From Chara braunii (taxonomy: Eukaryota > Streptophyta > Charophyceae > Charales > Characeae): a stretch of DNA of 49,241 nucleotides. The DNA lies in the NCBI GenBank assembly GCA_003427395.1, contig BFEA01000041.1, positions 2,162,015 through 2,211,255 of the forward strand, given 5' to 3'. How positions within the stretch are numbered: the stretch's first letter is position 1; each line of letters starts with the position of its first letter. Shown here one piece after another: positions 1 to 9,833 of this stretch. The notes beneath the pieces are model-generated. The model ran no database searches. It saw only the letters and a list, made by a program, of their open reading frames with translations, and was not told where the DNA came from. Made by a program: the position numbers and the translations under genes.

Positions 1-88
<88 letters not shown>
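1..88. repeat. (CT)n microsatellite at window edge
   Basis: The window opens inside an uninterrupted CT dinucleotide run of about 88 bases, so its full length is unknown. Equivalent (CT)n or (GA)n tracts recur near 6.2, 11.8 and 20.8 kb. Confidence 0.98.
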
Positions 89-90
<2 letters not shown>

Positions 91-172
91 CCATTATCGT
101 CGCCTTCCAACCGCCCCACAACCCCCACCTCGTTCCCATTATCGTCGCCTTCCAACCGCTCCACAACCCTAC
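89..172. repeat. Two-copy direct repeat, about 44 bp
   Basis: Two adjacent near-identical units each begin CCCATTATCGTCGCCTTCC and end in a CCACAACCC-type run. They differ by a few substitutions. The unit directly follows the CT microsatellite. No coding signal is seen. Confidence 0.85.
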
Positions 173-1059
173 CTGTGTCGATGAAGGTGCTTCATTTTTT
201 CTGTGCCATCAGATTGTTGGTGCTTCATCAAGGAGAGCCTTCCTTATTTTTTGGTGTTGGGGGTTGGGTGGGGGGTAGGGGTGTAGGGGGGGGTGGGGGG
301 AGGGTGTCTTCCCTTTTGCGTCGATGAATGGTGTTCGATAATTTTAGTTATTTTTTGTGAAATGTAGACGTGTCGACTCTCCAATTTTTGGTTGTGAGAG
401 AGATTAGTGGTGACGAGGAGTCCTCGTCAGGAAATTCTAAGGTGTATTTGTATTTAAGCTATCGTAAGGTGAAACGAGCTTTTGGCGTTTCGATGCCCGA
501 CTTTGCAATCAAACTGCGATGATCGTGCTTGTTTATTCAACAGACAAAGGGCCTCGGTTCACTCCACAGCGTTGGGAATGGGTCTGGAGCCCGGTAATGT
601 TCCTGATTCATTTGATATCTGGGACGAGTCAGATTGTATCTGGTCCAAAGCTGGTCCAAAGCACAGTCCAGATACTTGTGCATCTGCTGCGTGGTGGAGT
701 AGGCCCGAAGTTTGTGATTTTGCTCTTATTCCTATTCATTCGCTCCGTCGACGGCAGAACGTTAACCGTTAGTTTGTCTGTGAAGATTGCCCGGTCTCTG
801 CTGTGTGTGGCACGGAGGAACTTTTTGGCATCTGGCATCTGGACTCCGCTTTTGACCAGATGCACTTGGACTGTCTCCGGTTCTAAATTCTAATAAATAC
901 GAGGGGAGGAGGTAAAGGCGAGGTTGTGATTGGTTAATCCGCTCCTCTTGCCGAGAGGATTCACATTTATTTATCGGTGAGGATTTTTGCAAATGCATGC
1001 TTTATGTGTGTTTGCTCCGGACAACAAGTCTCATTACTGATGTGGATCGTTATGGTAAT
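173..1059. other. Non-coding stretch with a G-rich run
   Basis: No gene is recognisable. Short overlapping ORFs on both strands (up to about 124 codons, 519-893) resemble no known family and look like chance frames. At 260-306 there are many runs of three or more G on the plus strand, enough to form a G-quadruplex. The remainder is unique-looking sequence. Confidence 0.5.
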
Positions 1060-1472
1060 AACTTGTGAGGATGGTGATGTATGCCCTAAGCGTGTCCGAA
1101 TGAAATTATTGTATGGTCGATGAAATAAAAAGCCAGTTAAAAAAGGGTTAGGCTGACGAATGAGCCTAGCTCAGTATAGGTACCCCCACGAACTGTCGAA
1201 TCAGACACCCAGAATAAGATAAATTTTGAATTACCTTGGACAGCTTGGCTTCAGTGATGATATCTCGAGGCCGTCGGCCTTCTTTTTTTCTTAACACAAA
1301 AAAGGGTTAGGCTGTAGTTGCTGTCCATAAAGGAGAGAAAAATTGAAAAGGTAAAGAAGGAAAAAGAAACAAAAACAAAAGAACCCCTAAGGGCTTATTA
1401 GGCTGCAGTTGCTGTTCATTAAGGATATGCACTCTGTAAGGATGGTAAAAATAAATAAATAAATAATAAAAA

Positions 1473-1514
<42 letters not shown>

Positions 1515-1910
1515 TAAAAATCAAATAAACAGAAGAAAGGAAGGGAAAGGTGTTAGGCTATGGTTGCCACTGATTGAGCATCCGGACTGTTTAAGGATGG
1601 ATGGTGAGCACTTTGTGAGGATTAAAACTTGTGCCTGTAGTGTGTGCAAATGGAATTTATGGGTGGTTGATCAAAGGAAAAGCCGTTAGCCAAGAAAACA
1701 ACGAAGTAAAATGGAAATGAATAAAAATAAAATGAAAAAAAAATTAGAACATGAAATAAAGTGAGAAAAGGGTCCCGAAAAAGAAATGGACAAGAAGAAA
1801 AAAGGAAGGGACTAGGCTGGAGTTGCTTTCTACAAATGAGATCCGCTGTGTAAGGGCGTGGCAGTAACTTGTGAGGGTGGTACCTTGTGCCTACGCCCCT
1901 CATGTCACGA
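1060..1910. repeat. Degenerate tandem repeat, at least five anchors
   Basis: The anchor 'TTAGGCTG' (or a close variant) recurs at about 1148, 1307, 1398, 1552 and 1811. In most copies it is followed by 'AGTTGCTGTCCAT'-like sequence. Between anchors a second recurring block reads 'ACTTGTGAGGATGGT', then a GTGTGCAAATGGAATT-like run, then 'AAAAGCCAGTTA'. Spacing is irregular (90-260 bp) and copies are strongly diverged, so this is an old degraded array. An (AAT)n microsatellite lies inside it. Confidence 0.6.
1474..1514. repeat. (AAT)n microsatellite
   Basis: A trinucleotide run of about 13 units embedded in the degenerate array. Confidence 0.95.
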
Positions 1911-2160
1911 GCGCTGAGTGCGCGGCTTCAAAATTACTAGGTCCCGCTGGTCCGTCCGCCGAGATGGGTACCGGTCGAGGGCTGGGGAAAATCAAGCATT
2001 AGAAAAAAAAAGGTGTTAGTGGTGATCAGAGCCATGAATGCTCGTAGCCCTTCATTATGATAACAAAACGTTTTGGCGGGGCGCAGCCAATTGGTTTGAC
2101 TTTGACGGAAACAGAATGTTGTCGTCATTGGAATACCACGTCTATGACGGTATTGGTCTT

Positions 2161-2255
2161 GTGCAGAGCATTACACAGTTATGCCTACACCCATAAAAAC
2201 ACAGTGGTCGTGTGCAGAGCGGTACACAGTTATGCCTACAGCCATAAACACAGTC
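2161..2255. repeat. Two-copy tandem repeat, about 47 bp
   Basis: Two adjacent units start GTGCAGAGC and contain ACACAGTTATGCCTAC and CCATAAA. A third, degenerate relative (GTGCACTGCTGTATGCAGC...) lies at 2409-2451. No open frame is preserved by the repeat. Confidence 0.85.
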
Positions 2256-2573
2256 TTCCCTTGGTGGATGTGGTATTCCGTGCCGCCTAGGGCAGAAGCA
2301 CATTGACTTGTGTATGGGGAAAGGCTTGACTTGGGCAGAAGCAGGTTGGCTTGGCTGTGTGCACTTGGACGAAGCGGCGGCAGCAGCAGTGCACTGCATT
2401 GTCCTTGGTGCACTGCTGTATGCAGCTATGCCTATGCCCGAAGCACAGCATCCTTTTGCCCCTTGGTAGTAGTGCCCTGTGTAGAGATAAAGCACACTGA
2501 CTCGCCTGTATGTGCATTGCAACATGAAGTCTTGACCAGGTTCGCTGCACTATATCGTCTTGCGGCCGTGGGC

Positions 2574-2779
2574 AAGAGCAGTGTACCAACTTGCCCAGAG
2601 TCTACCGCGCCGGCGGCAGGAGCACATCAGCTTATGCGTGGAAAGTAGCTCTGCGTCATCTATCCGACACGGATCGAAGAGCAGTGTACCAACTTGCCCA
2701 GAGTCTACCACGCCGGTGGCAGGAGCACATCAGCTCATGCGTGGAAAGTAGCTCTGCGTCATCTATCCAACACGGATCG
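2574..2779. repeat. Tandem duplication, 103 bp x 2
   Basis: Units 2574-2676 and 2677-2779 begin AAGAGCAGTGTACCAACTTG and end CACGGATCG. They differ at only about four positions, so the duplication is recent. The period is not a multiple of three, so it would break any ORF through it, including the 189-codon plus-strand frame 2591-3160. That argues against coding function here. Confidence 0.95.
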
Positions 2780-4258
2780 AAAGATCTGACCCAAAGAGAA
2801 GGAAGGAAGTATATGAACGTAAGTTCATGGCTATGGCTCACTCTCACTCTCCTCCTCACACAGCGTTGCTGTCTTCTCTCTTCGCTTATCTCAGCCCCGA
2901 TTGGTCACGAGATTGATAGGAGAAATGAATCTGGTCTTAGAACCCGCAACAATCATTTCGATGCAGCTCTTCTGCCCTACCGTTTCATTCTGAAGCAAGT
3001 CTGTGAAGACACATGTAAGCGGGCGTTCCCCTCCTTTCTGTTTCAAGTATGTGCTTGCGAAACTGGCCTCAAGTTTGAGGCGGGTGGCCACGAAAGCGAC
3101 AGGGCACTCTCAAGTGCTCTTCACTTCGCCGTGTTCCGTGGTAATTGCACCATCAAGTGATCTTCACATCTCTGGTTCTTGTGTCACGTAGCTTTGTAGA
3201 TCTAGAGTATGGGATACAATGCAGGTCAAAACATTAGCAATTCAGCAATTATCAACGAACCTGCCAGGGTCTCCTGCAGTGAAACTCGAGGTTCAGTTGA
3301 GAGCTCTTGCACATGTACATGCATACTTTCTTAGTTGCATCCTCCTACCATCCGAGCAAAAAGTTGTTGATCAAGGGGGTAGAAGAAAACTTTCAAGTCT
3401 CATCCTTCGGAAAAGTTTATTCCTCCGGATATTATTTGCATGAAATGCGCAAGTATTTGGATTTTCTACGTTGCACAATGATGAGAGAAAATGGATCTGT
3501 CTGAAAATGGAAGGCTGTGAAGGAGAGTCGAGAGGCAGTCGAACCAATTGGCCTTCGCTCGTGGCGTTAACGGTGATTACACTCTTTGAACACTTCAAGC
3601 AAAAGATGGATCACTGGAAGTGTGTTGTGTGAGGAGAAAAAGTAAGGGTGCACCCATGGCTTTCAAAGAAAATTAGTCCGAAGGAACACACAAACCAGCT
3701 CGTTAGCTGAATTCCCAAGCCAAGGATCTATGTATAAAGTCCAGTATAATCTCTTATTTGATTTTTAGAGATTAGGCCTACCACGTCGCACACGAGTAAA
3801 AGAAAAATAAGGGACAACTTGGGGACTATGCAAAATGCTCCAGGAATCGTCAAGCTGGCCGCGGTCGCATCATCACCGTGCCACTCTAGCCGGGTGTGCC
3901 AACCGCATTTTCCCAGTTCCCCTACGATGAGATAGGTTTTGGCGGGGCACAACTTGTCTTCCCTAAGGGGTTGTTAGAGGTGGATCCCTACCGAGCTACT
4001 GACCCATGTGCGAAAGCTTGTAGATGTATACGTAGAGGTAGCTTAGCCAATTGCGTTTGCTCGTTCGCTGCAGTATAGGTACTATTGGTTAAAATGTCGA
4101 CTGGACGCGGTCGTTCGTTCCCCAAGGTGTTGATTTAAGTACGAAGGGGACGCAGGTCAGTAGGACGGTATTGACGAAGCGTGAAACCCATAATCTATCC
4201 TAGTCCCTTCACATCTCGCTGAAGATAATATAAATAAAATCTATACCCCTCAGATTCA
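2780..4258. other. No recognisable feature
   Basis: No protein family, RNA gene or clear repeat structure is seen on either strand. Open frames are short (up to about 75 codons) and overlap on opposite strands. Confidence 0.45.
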
Positions 4259-4266
4259 ACCATAAG

Positions 4267-4556
4267 CTAGGCTACCAGAGTGGCCCGGGGTGACTTGCCC
4301 GGCCGGGCCAAAAACATTAAAAAAAAATAAAAATAAAAATAAATATTTTTAAATTTAATTTTGTATTTCGAATTTGGTGATGAATTTCGATATGACCCTG
4401 AGGCAAAAGTTGCTCAGTTTGTTTTTCTGCATAACATTAATTGTTTGTGGATTTTTTGGAGGTTTTTTTTTTTTTTTTTTTTTTGTTGATGTGACCTTCC
4501 CTGGTCCTTGCACGGGCTGGCCACCCGGGACCCGGGCGGCCCGGCTGGTAGCGTAG
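4267..4556. mobile_element. hAT-type MITE with 8-bp TSD
   Basis: A 290-bp element is bounded by 12-bp terminal inverted repeats, CTAGGCTACCAG on the left and CTGGTAGCGTAG on the right (one mismatch when paired). The GC-rich palindromic pattern continues inward (GGCCCGGG against CCCGGGCGGCCCGG). It is flanked on both sides by the perfect 8-bp direct repeat ACCATAAG (4259-4266 and 4557-4564). An 8-bp duplication is the hallmark of the hAT superfamily. The interior is AT-rich with a T run and no transposase, so it is non-autonomous. Confidence 0.88.
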
Positions 4557-4564
4557 ACCATAAG

Positions 4565-6156
4565 TGATTGACTCAAATCGCGTTGGGGAGAAAGTCGACC
4601 CTGATCAGATTTTGACTTGATGACATGATCTCCCGAAGTTATGCTTTCCAACTTATCTACCGTCGACCTAAGATCAGACACGGTCATATCTGTCTCCATA
4701 CGTTTCTAATCCTCTTGGATGACAGGCTGCTCTGCGGATGATTCTTGATCAGATGCGCTCCCTGCATGCTCGACAAAAATCACATAATAGCTTGCCTCGA
4801 TATTAAAAACTGACTAGTGATCTTGCCTTCATGCAAGGAGGATTGTCATGTGATATGTGCATCTGTGGTCCGCAGTTCTTGTGGCACGAACCCCATTCAG
4901 GCAAGTCGTGTCTGCGTGTGTCCACTTTATTCTAGTGGCCCCACGGACCGGGCTCCTTTTGGCATCGGTCTAACTGAAGTTTTGGCGCGTAAATGCGACC
5001 ACCAGGGTAACCAACGCCAACCCCCTCCTGATTAGGACTTAGGGAAAAGGTGGGTCCACCATTTGCCATCATGTACCCAACCCTCTAGGAAGTGGTATGT
5101 GGATACTTTGTCCACTCGCCCGAGTGCATGACTCAGATCTCAGTGGTTGGACCGTTACCACCGAGTTGGTGAAGTACCAGCCCCGAGGAATCAGGTCCAC
5201 TCCATGTCGATAACAAGGCAGATTCCTAAAGCATACAAACCCCGGCCTTTAATATTTCTAGAGAGAGGGGGCGATCAAACCCAAAAACTCTGAATCGCCG
5301 CGGCGGTATGTCATAGCTATGGCCGCCAAGCAAGGACTATGGCTGCTGGCTATGGCCACTAACAATTGGCTACGACCGCCGAGTACCCCATCCCAATCTG
5401 CCTCTAAAACTTTCACTTCTTTCCTCCGACTTCCACCGTCAACAATTCTCACTCCCCCATTTCTCTATTGCACACGGCTATGGCCGCCAAACTTTTGGCT
5501 ATGGCCTGCAAGTCCACTTTCAACTCGCCCTTCTTACTCCAACTTGCATCGCAGGTTCCACTGCACAACCCTTTGCGACTTCGCTGTGACACCAGTCTAG
5601 CAAGCTCACTTACTCCCTCCTTCACCGATGCCACTCTCTGTGCTCTGTGCAAGCTGTGGCCGACCCACAGCTGTGGCCGCCAGCCTCTTCAACCACCTTC
5701 ACTTGATGATGCAACCTTAGCTGCCGCATTCTCTTCAATGTTCTCTACTAATAGCAATTCCATCTTCGTTGGGCTTGACGTGACACAGCATGCAGCCCCC
5801 AGCCTTCGATTGTTGCTGCCCAACTTCTTCCTCTACATTACACCAACTTCTCCAATCTAGTCTCTCTCCACCTTCCAGACCCCCCTACTGTTAATCTTCC
5901 AAGAATCCCCTCCTCTGTGGGTGAGATTTTCCCTCAACTCTTCATTTTCAAGTAGAACACGTGTTCTCCCTTCAAAATATCTTCCTTCAATTAGAACACA
6001 ACTGTGTTCCACAAGCCATTCGATTAGTACACACCTGTGTACTTTCCAATCACTCCCCCAACTTCACTTCCAACACCTCCTTCCTTCCCCCAAGTAGCCG
6101 TTCTCTAGTAGACTCTCCTTCCTTGTAGAAGATCCTCCTCCTTCCAAGAGTAGAAA

Positions 6157-6158
<2 letters not shown>
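4565..6158. other. No gene recognised
   Basis: The phrase GGCTATGGCCGCCA and variants recur loosely between 5318 and 5690. Otherwise I see no RNA gene, TE domain or conserved frame. The 130-codon plus-strand frame at 5468-5860 has no recognisable motif and is treated as chance. Confidence 0.4.

Positions 6159-6230
<72 letters not shown>
6159..6230. repeat. (CT)n microsatellite
   Basis: A run of about 36 CT units. Its reverse-strand translation gives a spurious Arg-Glu repeat ORF. Confidence 0.98.
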
Positions 6231-6232
<2 letters not shown>

Positions 6233-6464
6233 ATTAATCTACGGACTTCCTCAAAGCTTGGCAGCATCACCTTCTCTCACCGCTAAGCAGTCCTACACAA
6301 GGTCCTGAAGCATCGCCCCTTAGTTCCCCGCAGACAAAGTGCCAGCCGCACTGAGGCAGAGCACCCCTAGTCTTGGCTACGGCTGGCCTCCCCCTCCTCT
6401 AGCCCCCTGCAGTCCACCTACTTCTCCCGCAGACCTCCAGTTGCTCCTCCACCAGCTTCTCCTT

Positions 6465-6554
6465 CCTCCTCCAGCAGAGTCTCCCCTTGGGTAGTGTGAT
6501 GCATCCCAGCCTCCTCCAGCAGAGTCTCCCCTCGGCTAGTGTGATGCATCCCAG
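6465..6554. repeat. Tandem duplication, 45 bp x 2
   Basis: Units 6465-6509 and 6510-6554 share CCTCCTCCAGCAGAGTCTCC and GTGTGATGCATCCCAG, with few differences between them. Confidence 0.95.
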
Positions 6555-6697
6555 CTAGCACTCAACTGAGTGTGAGTGTGGGCAGCATCACTGCCTCCAC
6601 AAATGTGAGCCTGCTGAGGGACTGCCCAACTTTTATAGTTGCTGGAGGGGCTGTGAGCAGCGGTTTGAGCCTCAGCCCAAAATTCGGGCTCCGGCTG

Positions 6698-6761
6698 GGC
6701 CCTTGATCTGAACCCAAGATCAAGGGCCACAAACCTTGCTTCTCCCCTAGGAGAAGCAAGG
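6698..6761. repeat. Two back-to-back perfect 12-bp hairpins
   Basis: Hairpin 1 has arms GGCCCTTGATCT (6698-6709) and AGATCAAGGGCC (6717-6728) with a 7-nt loop. Hairpin 2 has arms CCTTGCTTCTCC (6734-6745) and GGAGAAGCAAGG (6750-6761) with a 4-nt loop. Only five bases separate them. No U-tract follows, so they do not look like an RNA polymerase III terminator. Their origin is unknown. Confidence 0.9.
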
Positions 6762-7059
6762 GCCCTCGAACTCCAATTCACCCGGCCACTTTCCCAGGTC
6801 GGGTGCATCGAGGAAAGGCTGTATCAGGCCTTCCTTGTGGATATGCAAACACACACAACATCCCCCTTGGCTGTGCACCTTCTCTGGCTTGCAGCCATGT
6901 CAGTGCCCCTCCCCCTGCTGCTTTCTGCCTGCTGCACATTCAGGGAGGGGCAATCGAACCTGGCTGTAAATGGCGCCTGAAGAAAACCAAAAAGAAGAAA
7001 AAGAAACAACAGAAAAAAAAAAGAAGAAAATTAAAACCTCGCCTCGTTTTAAGGGGCTG

Positions 7060-7485
7060 TTTGATGCCCCACAAGCTGTTGAAACGCAGACCCGAGTTCA
7101 AATCCAGGCGCAACCAGGTGAACAGCAGGGGGAAGCCTCCTTCACAGCTGCTCCCTGCTGTCCCTGTCTCCCAGACCTTCCCAACGGCAAGTCCCCAACC
7201 GTGGTACCCCCACGAACTGTCGAAATACGAACCCAAGTTTGAATCTCGCTGCTCTTCACGAGCGGAGGGGGAAGATGCAGCCCCAGAGCCATCACAGCAG
7301 TGGGGCTACCACGTCAAAACGGAGGCAAAACGGAGGCCAGAGTTTGATTCCAGATGCAATCAGGCGCAACTTCCCCCACATGCCGCTCCTGAAGGCCTGG
7401 TGGCCTAAAAGCCAAAAAAAAAAAAAAACTTGTCGGGGATTACCCATGGCCTGGAAGAGAGACCCGAGTTAGAATCCAGATGCAA
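7060..7485 (+). mobile_element. Cluster of four tRNA-like (SINE head) modules
   Basis: Four B-box-like sequences occur in one orientation: GAGTTCAAATCC near 7092, AAGTTTGAATCT near 7233, GAGTTTGATTCC near 7340 and GAGTTAGAATCC near 7468. Each is preceded by a short purine-rich lead such as CAGACCC. The first two are also preceded by a CCCCACRARCTGTYGAAA block, and part of that block recurs at 1182-1200. The RNA polymerase III B-box consensus is GGTTCGANTCC. The spacing suggests fused or serially inserted tRNA-derived SINE heads. A-boxes are not clear, so exact boundaries are unknown. Confidence 0.5.
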
Positions 7486-7626
7486 ACAGGGCGGGAAGAC
7501 CCCACCACTCACCGAATGTCCGAAAGGAGAGTGAATCTTCTTCTAGATCGTGGAAAGATATGTCGCCATACACGAATTCCAACCCCTCCTCGTTTCAACG
7601 AGATGGGGGGGAAATATAATGTGACA

Positions 7627-7660
7627 AAAAAAAAAGAAAAGAAAAGAAAANATAATGTGA

Positions 7661-7729
<69 letters not shown>

Positions 7730-7755
7730 CCAAAAAAAAAAAAAAAAAAAAACAA
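7627..7755. repeat. A-rich tract with duplicated ATAATGTGAC lead
   Basis: Long A runs are broken by rare G and C. The phrase ATAATGTGACAAAAAAAA occurs twice (around 7616 and 7652) about an N at 7651. It looks like a retroposon tail that expanded or was misassembled. Poly-Lys and poly-Phe ORFs here are artefacts. Confidence 0.8.
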
Positions 7756-7867
7756 TGAGCTTGATGCCCGAAAAACGGGCGCCTGCAGACTGTTGGGGGG
7801 GTTCAAACTCCCTGTTCCCTGAAAATGCGCCACATGCCACATGGCGCTTCTTTTTTTGAGAAAACTA

Positions 7868-8040
7868 CGGTGCAGTCAGGGTTTGAGTTTGTAATTGCAC
7901 TTGAGGCAGAAGAGCCGGTAATGCTGAATGTATATGACCTACTTTTCCGGTCCGGTGGGGTCGCGTGGGGGTGTGTTGTATTCGCGGGATTGCCTGAAGT
8001 GCAATTACAAACTTTTTTCGTGACTGCGCCGAAGTTACCC
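7868..8040. mobile_element. Foldback MITE, family F1, copy 1
   Basis: A perfect 16-bp inverted repeat, GTTTGTAATTGCACTT, lies at 7887-7902 and 7997-8012. The imperfect pairing extends outward to about 48 bp, with TGCAGTC at the left end against GACTGCGCC at the right. The interior carries GAATGTATATGACCT and GTGTGTTGTATTCG, which recur in copy 2 at 32105-32292. The right end, GTGACTGCGCC...CCCC, is directly followed by a T run in both copies. No transposase is present. Confidence 0.72.
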
Positions 8041-8215
8041 CTTTTTTTTTTTCTTTTTTTTTTTTTGCCGTATGCCAATGGCTCCTCCATCCACTGACTG
8101 TTCAAGTACAGACCTGAGTTCGAGTCCTAAAGGACTCGAAAAAACTGAACAAATTTTTAAAATTATGCATTTCATCTTTGCGCAGGGGACATGCTTTACC
8201 CAATCAGCCGCGCGA

Positions 8216-8217
<2 letters not shown>

Positions 8218-8256
<39 letters not shown>

Positions 8257-8317
8257 AACAAAAGCTCCAATCTATTCATGGGGAGCAGCACGTGCTGGGA
8301 ACCGGGCCCAGCATCCC
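8218..8317 (-). mobile_element. Retroelement 3' end (shared tail motif)
   Basis: A 38-nt T run (the poly(A) of a minus-strand element) is followed by GCTCCAATCTATTCATGGGG, AGCAGCACGTGCTGG and GAACCGGGCCCAGCATCCC. Downstream 'ACTTCGGCTGAAGAAAA' also recurs in the copy at 22.9 kb. The 5' boundary is not defined. Confidence 0.75.
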
Positions 8318-8320
8318 TTT

Positions 8321-8684
8321 TGAACATGCATTGACGCACCGGAGCCATTATCTGACTTCGGCTGAAGAAAATCTAAGAGCAGTTTTGAACCAAGTATGAA
8401 TGAGCCACTTCAAAGAAGTTAATGAAGAGAGAGGAGCCTACACATACACAGCCCAAGGCCGCATTTCTCCTACTGAATCACACCAACTTCCCCTGTTCCT
8501 GGAATCTCTTCACCCTACTGTTGGGATCACGCGGCCGAAATCGGCTGTGCCCAGCCGTGTTAGCCCACAGCCGTCCCAAAAGGAGCTAGCCTGACAGGGC
8601 ATTCTGGCTTCGATCTGTGCAGCAGCAGCATATGAATTTGGCATGTTTCATGTTGGGCTAGCTCCTTCATGTGAAATAAGAGTG
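8321..8684. other. No gene recognised
   Basis: This is probably the body of the retroelement whose tail lies at 8218-8317, but only its first ~70 bp can be matched to other copies in the window. Confidence 0.4.
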
Positions 8685-8702
8685 GTCCTTCGGGACATCC
8701 GT

Positions 8703-8734
<32 letters not shown>

Positions 8735-8749
8735 GGCCCCTGCGCAAGG
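8685..8749 (+). ncRNA. U6 snRNA, 3'-truncated pseudogene
   Basis: U6 is the spliceosomal RNA that pairs with the 5' splice site and U4/U2. This copy begins GTCCTTCGGGACATCC, keeps AAAATTGGAACGATACAGAG with an intact ACAGAGA box, then GCATGGCCCCTGCGCAAGG. It breaks at about nucleotide 65, so the 3' part of U6, including the end of the internal stem-loop, is missing. The following sequence (CCTCAGCTCCCAGC...) is not U6. No plant upstream sequence element or well-placed TATA box is evident. It is a pseudogene or a chimeric retrocopy. Confidence 0.88.
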
Positions 8750-9600
8750 CCTCAGCTCCCAGCAGGTCACGTGCCTGTGACTTAGCAGGCCTAGCCTGCT
8801 AGCCCTTCCGTCATAGCAGGCTGCCTGTCTGTGGCTCGGACGGGTGCCCAGTCAGATAGGCCACAGCGGGTTGGCTTCCTGGCCCTTGGCGCGGAATCAG
8901 ACCCCGAGGCCTAATAATTTAGGAAAAAACACAAATAGATAGGCGTCCTATTCTTCCCATGCCACGCCCTGACTCCCGACGTAATCGCACGGCTTAGCAG
9001 CCGCGCATCATTATTTTAAACAGAATAGGCTTAAAATCAACCTTCCCACTGCCGTATAACCGCTGCGGCCTTTCCAAACACGGGGAGAGGCCGGCCACGC
9101 TGCTGTTTCTCACCTTTCATTTCCGGATGGAGCAGGCGTCCAGACTTAGGTTCGAAAGGTTTTGGTCTCTCGGTCAGAGGGTTGGTTCGAATTAGCTTTT
9201 GGCAGATGCATGTCTCATCAAGTCGCTCAATTCAAAGGAAGCTCGGACAGTGTCCGCCGTTTAAAATACCCGGCAGATACCCTTGTCGGGGTCTCTTCCC
9301 CGACAACGCTTTTTCCGTAAGTTCGTGTGTCACACAACCTTCAAATTCTCCTACCCACAGCCAAACCATAATCGATTAAAACAACAGCATTTCTATCAAA
9401 CTGTAAATAGCTGCCATCTTTTGTAAGCACATTCCGAGTGTTGCGCCCCAGGTGCTGGGCGGCTCCACATGCAAATCCAGTATCCCAACAGGAAGTCATA
9501 ATTCTGCAGTCTGCAGGTTCAGAAAAATATCAGATGCAAGCCCGATCTTCAGCGCATGCATCCCAGGAGGAGGAAATTAAATACCAGGGGTCTAATGGTT
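8750..9600. other. Sequence 3' of the U6 fragment; two B-box-like sites
   Basis: No coding frame is recognised. AGGTTCGAA (near 9148) and GGTTCGAATTAG (near 9184) resemble RNA polymerase III B-boxes and may mark a decayed tRNA-derived head. The GC-rich block 8757-8900 directly after the U6 break could be the fusion partner of a chimeric element. Confidence 0.35.
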
Positions 9601-9642
9601 TTTTTTTTTTTGTTTTTTTTTTTTTTTTTGGGGGGGGGGGCC
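9600..9642. repeat. T/G homopolymer tract
   Basis: T runs are interrupted once by G, then followed by a run of about ten G. This is probably a retroposon tail on the minus strand. Confidence 0.85.
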
Positions 9643-9833
9643 AAGGTAATTACTGACATGGGCAGGGTGGGAGAAAAAAGGTTATAGTGGGGATACTGAA
9701 CACCCCAGAGGCACGCTTCTTCAAGTCCCACCGGCCATTTGAGACAACCTACGCCTGCTGATTCAGATGCTGCTAGGGAATAAGCCTTTTATGTTAGCTC
9801 AGCAATGATTACTTTGGGGGGAATAGTACGTTG

